Shown here: piece after piece, positions 13,917-26,077 of the stretch
Position numbering within the stretch: the stretch's first letter is position 1
Layout: every line of letters starts with the position of its first letter
NCBI RefSeq assembly: GCF_000188695.1
Contig: NW_004754926.1
Coordinates: 1,648,018 to 1,674,094 of the forward strand
Direction: 5' to 3'
Source of the DNA: Salpingoeca rosetta
Taxonomy: Eukaryota > Opisthokonta > Choanoflagellata > Craspedida > Salpingoecidae
Length of the DNA: 26,077 nucleotides
Notes under the pieces: generated by a model
What the model saw: only the letters and a program-made list of their open reading frames with translations
What the model was told of the DNA's origin: nothing
The model's database searches: none
Position numbers and translations under genes: made by a program

Positions 13917-15302
13917 CTCTGTCTCTTCCCTCACGCTCAACCATCCCTCTCCCAATCTCTATCTCCAGGCTGTTGGGGTTGCCAATCTCATACAAGGACA
14001 TCACGGACATAGAGTTTGAAATCTTGAAGACCATCGACTTTCGCATGGTGAGGCGCTGTCTTGCGCGAGAGAGTTCAAGGGTGGCAGCGTGACACGAGAA
14101 GGGGAAGGGTAGAAGCACAGCAGCCATACCTTCTTCCATTTGCTTCTCGCAGCTTACACCGGTGCAATCGCACAACTCCCAGGTTCCCTCCCCACTCCTC
14201 ATTCTCCGCAACTTCTTGGAGGCAACTGTGTTCAACCTCAAGGACACCGAGCTTGCCAGGTGGCATTCCACAACCACACTTTGTTGTTTACACCATCAAA
14301 TGCTCAAATGCAATGGAAGAGCACACTGGAATCTTCGCCGCCGCCGCTGGGTGAAGGGCAATGTCATGGTGGTGACGCTATGTCAGCCAGCACATCGTCA
14401 TGACATTTCGATGGGACGCAAAATGGCCACAACCACATTCCCACTGCACCAGTCTCTTACTCTGCGTACCCTGCTCTTTGTCAACGTGCATAGCGTGTCA
14501 GCAATTGCACAGGAAAGCATCGAAGACATTGCCAGGAAAGTGCTGGTGCTCACGTATCATGAAAACGAGGCGCTGCTTCGTGCCCTCAGCAATGCGGATA
14601 TTCAGCTCAGCATCATCCTTCGCACCACCGGTGTCATCGCTCTGGCCTTTTACCTCTTTGGTCAGTTGACACGCGACAGTGTGAGTGGTGCATGTACGCG
14701 TATGTATGTATGTGTGTGGGCGTCTGCTTCCATGAACAATAGCAGAACAGCATCATCGGCGTTCCCTTTCGGTGTCTTCTTCACACAACCTTCTCACGGT
14801 TCAGACGGTTCCTTCTCTTCTTATTTCACATACACCCACACCCACACCCACGCATCCCCCCCCCAAACATTCACACACAGATACGGTGCTCAGCGACACC
14901 ATCAACAGGACACTGGCAAGGTTGGTGAAGGCGAGGGTTCAATGCATATATACACGTAACAGGTGAAGCAAGGCGAGGAAGGGCGGGGGTGGATAGCAAG
15001 ACCAGGCATCAAGCAAGCCGCTCGAAAACAGACAGCCACCCGGCAACAAGGAAGGACGCGCAAGCAAGGGCGAGCAGAAAGGCAAACGACAACAGCAACA
15101 GCACGCACGAGGGTTGAAGGTCAACCTCATGAAGGTGCAACACACGTACGCACACATGACGCACGCACACATGATGCACGCATATGAGCTCACACCCACA
15201 TGATGGCCATGGTGCAGGATGACGCACTACACAGAAGAGACATATGTCGAGTTTGCTGCGGCGGTGCTTCAAGCCACAGACCTGACTAGCACTATCTCTT
15301 GA
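12920..15302 (+). CDS. CNTD1: CNTD1-like cyclin N-terminal domain protein (COSA-1 family)
   Basis: CNTD1 (C. elegans COSA-1) is a cyclin-fold protein needed to mature meiotic crossovers. Seven exons join in phase: 12920-13167, 13363-13518, 13969-14047, 14153-14259, 14494-14678, 14881-14920 and 15218-15302, giving 299 residues (human CNTD1 is of similar length). Family landmarks are the helix FFLGLELFDGFITM, CLTCVQLASKMILLRKRM (compare CVQLASKLSFRNKI in the human protein), ISYKDITDIEFEILKTIDFRM, then LTPVQ, LLILRNFLEATVFNL, VLTYHENEALLRALSN and IILRTTGVIALAFYLF. The last exon ends in ATDLTSTIS and TGA at 15300-15302. Donor 14679 (GTGTGA) was chosen over the stronger GTGAGT two bases on because only it keeps the last two exons in frame. 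General cyclin-fold assignment is firm; CNTD1 specifically is likely. No metal or kinase motifs are expected. Confidence 0.82.
13738..13965. repeat. (CT)n polypyrimidine microsatellite before CNTD1 exon 3
   Basis: Pure CT from about 13829 to 13913, flanked by two near-identical CTGTCCTCTGTCTCTTCCCTC segments, and ending at the ATCTCCAG acceptor at 13968. It acts as an unusually long polypyrimidine tract. Confidence 0.95.
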
Positions 15303-15389
15303 ACAGGTGGGGTGTGTGCATGTGTGTGTGTATGTGTGTGTGTATGTGTGTGTGTATGTGTGTGTGTGTGTGTTTGTGCGCGTGTGCCA
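15303..15389. other. Convergent intergenic gap of 87 bp with GT repeat
   Basis: It separates the CNTD1 stop from the CFAP418 stop on the opposite strand. It is mostly TGTGTGTGTA units (15312-15375). Both 3' UTRs must lie here or overlap the neighbouring gene. No AATAAA is visible on either strand. Confidence 0.7.
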
Positions 15390-17680
<2,291 letters not shown>

Positions 17681-18035
17681 CCTGGTTCGTCGCCGATGTC
17701 TTGCTCACTTTGTGGTTGTTTGTTTGCTCGCTGTTTGTTGCTGACGGTTTTTTTTTTTTTGGGGGGGGGGGGGGGGTGCGTTTGGTTGGCGTTTGGTTGG
17801 GGCCAGATGTGTTTTGTGTGTGCATCTGTGCGAGTGTGTGTGTGTGTGTTGTGTTGTGTGTTGTGTGCGTGCATGTGCGCGAGGGTGTGTGTGTGTGTGT
17901 ACGTGCTTGCTGCTTGCGGTGACGACATGACACTGTTCTGGTGTTGATGATTACAGTGGTGCGTGTTCTCTTTGTTTTAGAGGCACACCAACCAACCGCA
18001 CTCAACACACAGTTAGCCCACAAGCGTCGCAAAGA
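17681..18035. other. Spacer between CFAP418 start and the orphan gene's stop, with T13G16 tract
   Basis: Both flanking genes are on the minus strand, so this holds the CFAP418 promoter and 5' UTR and the orphan gene's 3' UTR. It contains a homopolymer junction of 13 T then 16 G (17748-17776) and GT repeats at 17832-17900. I see no exon here. Confidence 0.6.
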
Positions 18036-20159
<2,124 letters not shown>

Positions 20160-20579
20160 GGCCAAACTGTCCACGTGATGGTGTAGCAGCAAGACGAGGC
20201 AACCCGACAGAGACGAACAAAGGGGCGAACAGTGAGGTGAACAGTGTGATGTTGTGTGACAGATGTGAGGGCGATGCTGCTGTTTCACATCAGAGCCACA
20301 CCCAGCCAGCCAGCAGACGCAGCCAGCGGACAGAGTATCGAACGACAGCATGAAAAGTAGTACCATGACTCATCGTCGCTTGTTTCGTTGTTGGCGTTTT
20401 CGCTTGTGTTGCTTGTTGGTGGTGTGGCCGGCGAACACTCCTCTCTCCACCACTCACGTCACACGCTCCACCACCCACACACACGCTCACGCCCGCACAG
20501 ACCAGGTCTCTTCTCTGCTGTCTTGTCTCGCCTTTCTCTGTCTTCCCTCCTCTGTCTCTTTGTCGCTTTGCTGGTCGCA
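20160..20579. promoter_or_regulatory. Divergent intergenic region between orphan gene and HECT ligase
   Basis: Transcription starts for both genes should lie in this 420-bp gap. The plus strand is pyrimidine-rich near 20495-20570, just upstream of the HECT ATG, much like the CNTD1 5' flank. No TATA box is evident. Confidence 0.45.
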
Positions 20580-25851
<5,272 letters not shown>

Positions 25852-26009
25852 GTACGTTCCATACACGTTCACGCACACATACTTGTGGTCGTGCTGCCGC
25901 AATGCTCACAGCGCGTGCGCGCGTGTATATGTCCACGCTTGGTACATGTAGTGTGTATACCAAAGCACGTGTTGTGTGTTGTTGGATCATATCAGGTTCA
26001 CCGCCTCAC

Positions 26010-26077
26010 CTCACCACACCACACCACACCACACCACACCACACCACACCACACCACACCACACCACACCACACCAC
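26010..26077. repeat. (ACACC)n pentanucleotide repeat at window edge
   Basis: Thirteen or so ACACC units run off the right edge, in the HECT ligase intron after 25851. This may mark an assembly limit, since the array is cut by the window. Confidence 0.9.

Noticed and set aside
14260..14493. Reading CNTD1 exons 4 and 5 as one continuous exon (the frame is open)
   Set aside because: The 78 extra residues have no counterpart in CNTD1 and splicing restores family spacing; retention cannot be excluded.
20160..20366. N-terminal extension of the orphan protein to the ATG at 20366
   Set aside because: The extension resembles a hydrophobic leader but lies in the probable divergent promoter; the ATG at 20159 has the better context.
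25996..26077. Next HECT exon after the CAG at 25993-25995
   Set aside because: The downstream sequence is pentanucleotide repeat and does not match the expected HECT continuation in phase.

Overview
The window is eukaryotic nuclear DNA, very intron-dense and full of (GT)n/(CA)n and other simple repeats. The gene content points to a unicellular relative of animals, most likely a choanoflagellate (Salpingoeca/Monosiga-like). It holds a complete phospholipase C-gamma with the tandem SH2-SH2-SH3 array, an architecture known from holozoans, together with a C2-WW-HECT ligase, a CNTD1 meiotic cyclin-like gene and a ciliary CFAP418 gene. The species is inference; the gene families can be read directly by joining exons whose reading phases fit.

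Layout: (1) 1-3265, minus: first 11 exons of exocyst subunit Sec6/EXOC3, running off the left edge. (2) 3266-4079: intergenic, repeat-rich. (3) 4080-about 12402, minus: complete PLC-gamma in about 16 exons. (4) 12403-12919: divergent intergenic region. (5) 12920-15302, plus: CNTD1-like cyclin-fold gene, 7 exons. (6) 15390-17680, minus: CFAP418 (C8orf37), 6 exons, converging on CNTD1 with 87 bp between stop codons. (7) 18036-20159, minus: an intronless gene for an unrecognised 707-residue protein with 38 consecutive Gln. (8) 20160-20579: second divergent spacer. (9) 20580-25851 and beyond, plus: C2-WW4-HECT E3 ligase of WWP/ITCH type, 15 exons, running off the right edge before the catalytic cysteine.

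The genes do not form an operon or one pathway. They cover exocytosis (Sec6), tyrosine-kinase-linked lipid signalling (PLC-gamma), meiosis (CNTD1), cilium (CFAP418) and ubiquitination (HECT). The most striking shared feature is intron design. Read in the sense direction, GT/GTT repeats cluster just after 5' splice sites and CA/CAA/CT repeats just before 3' splice sites, whichever strand carries the gene. The 5' splice sites favour GTRCG over the usual GTRAG, and several introns are multiples of three with no stop codon.

Exon borders were assigned by eye from protein-family similarity, GT-AG signals and phase continuity. Internal borders are firm where both sides match the family. The first exons, and sites with weak donors, are less certain. 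No RNA gene, transposon or CRISPR array was found.
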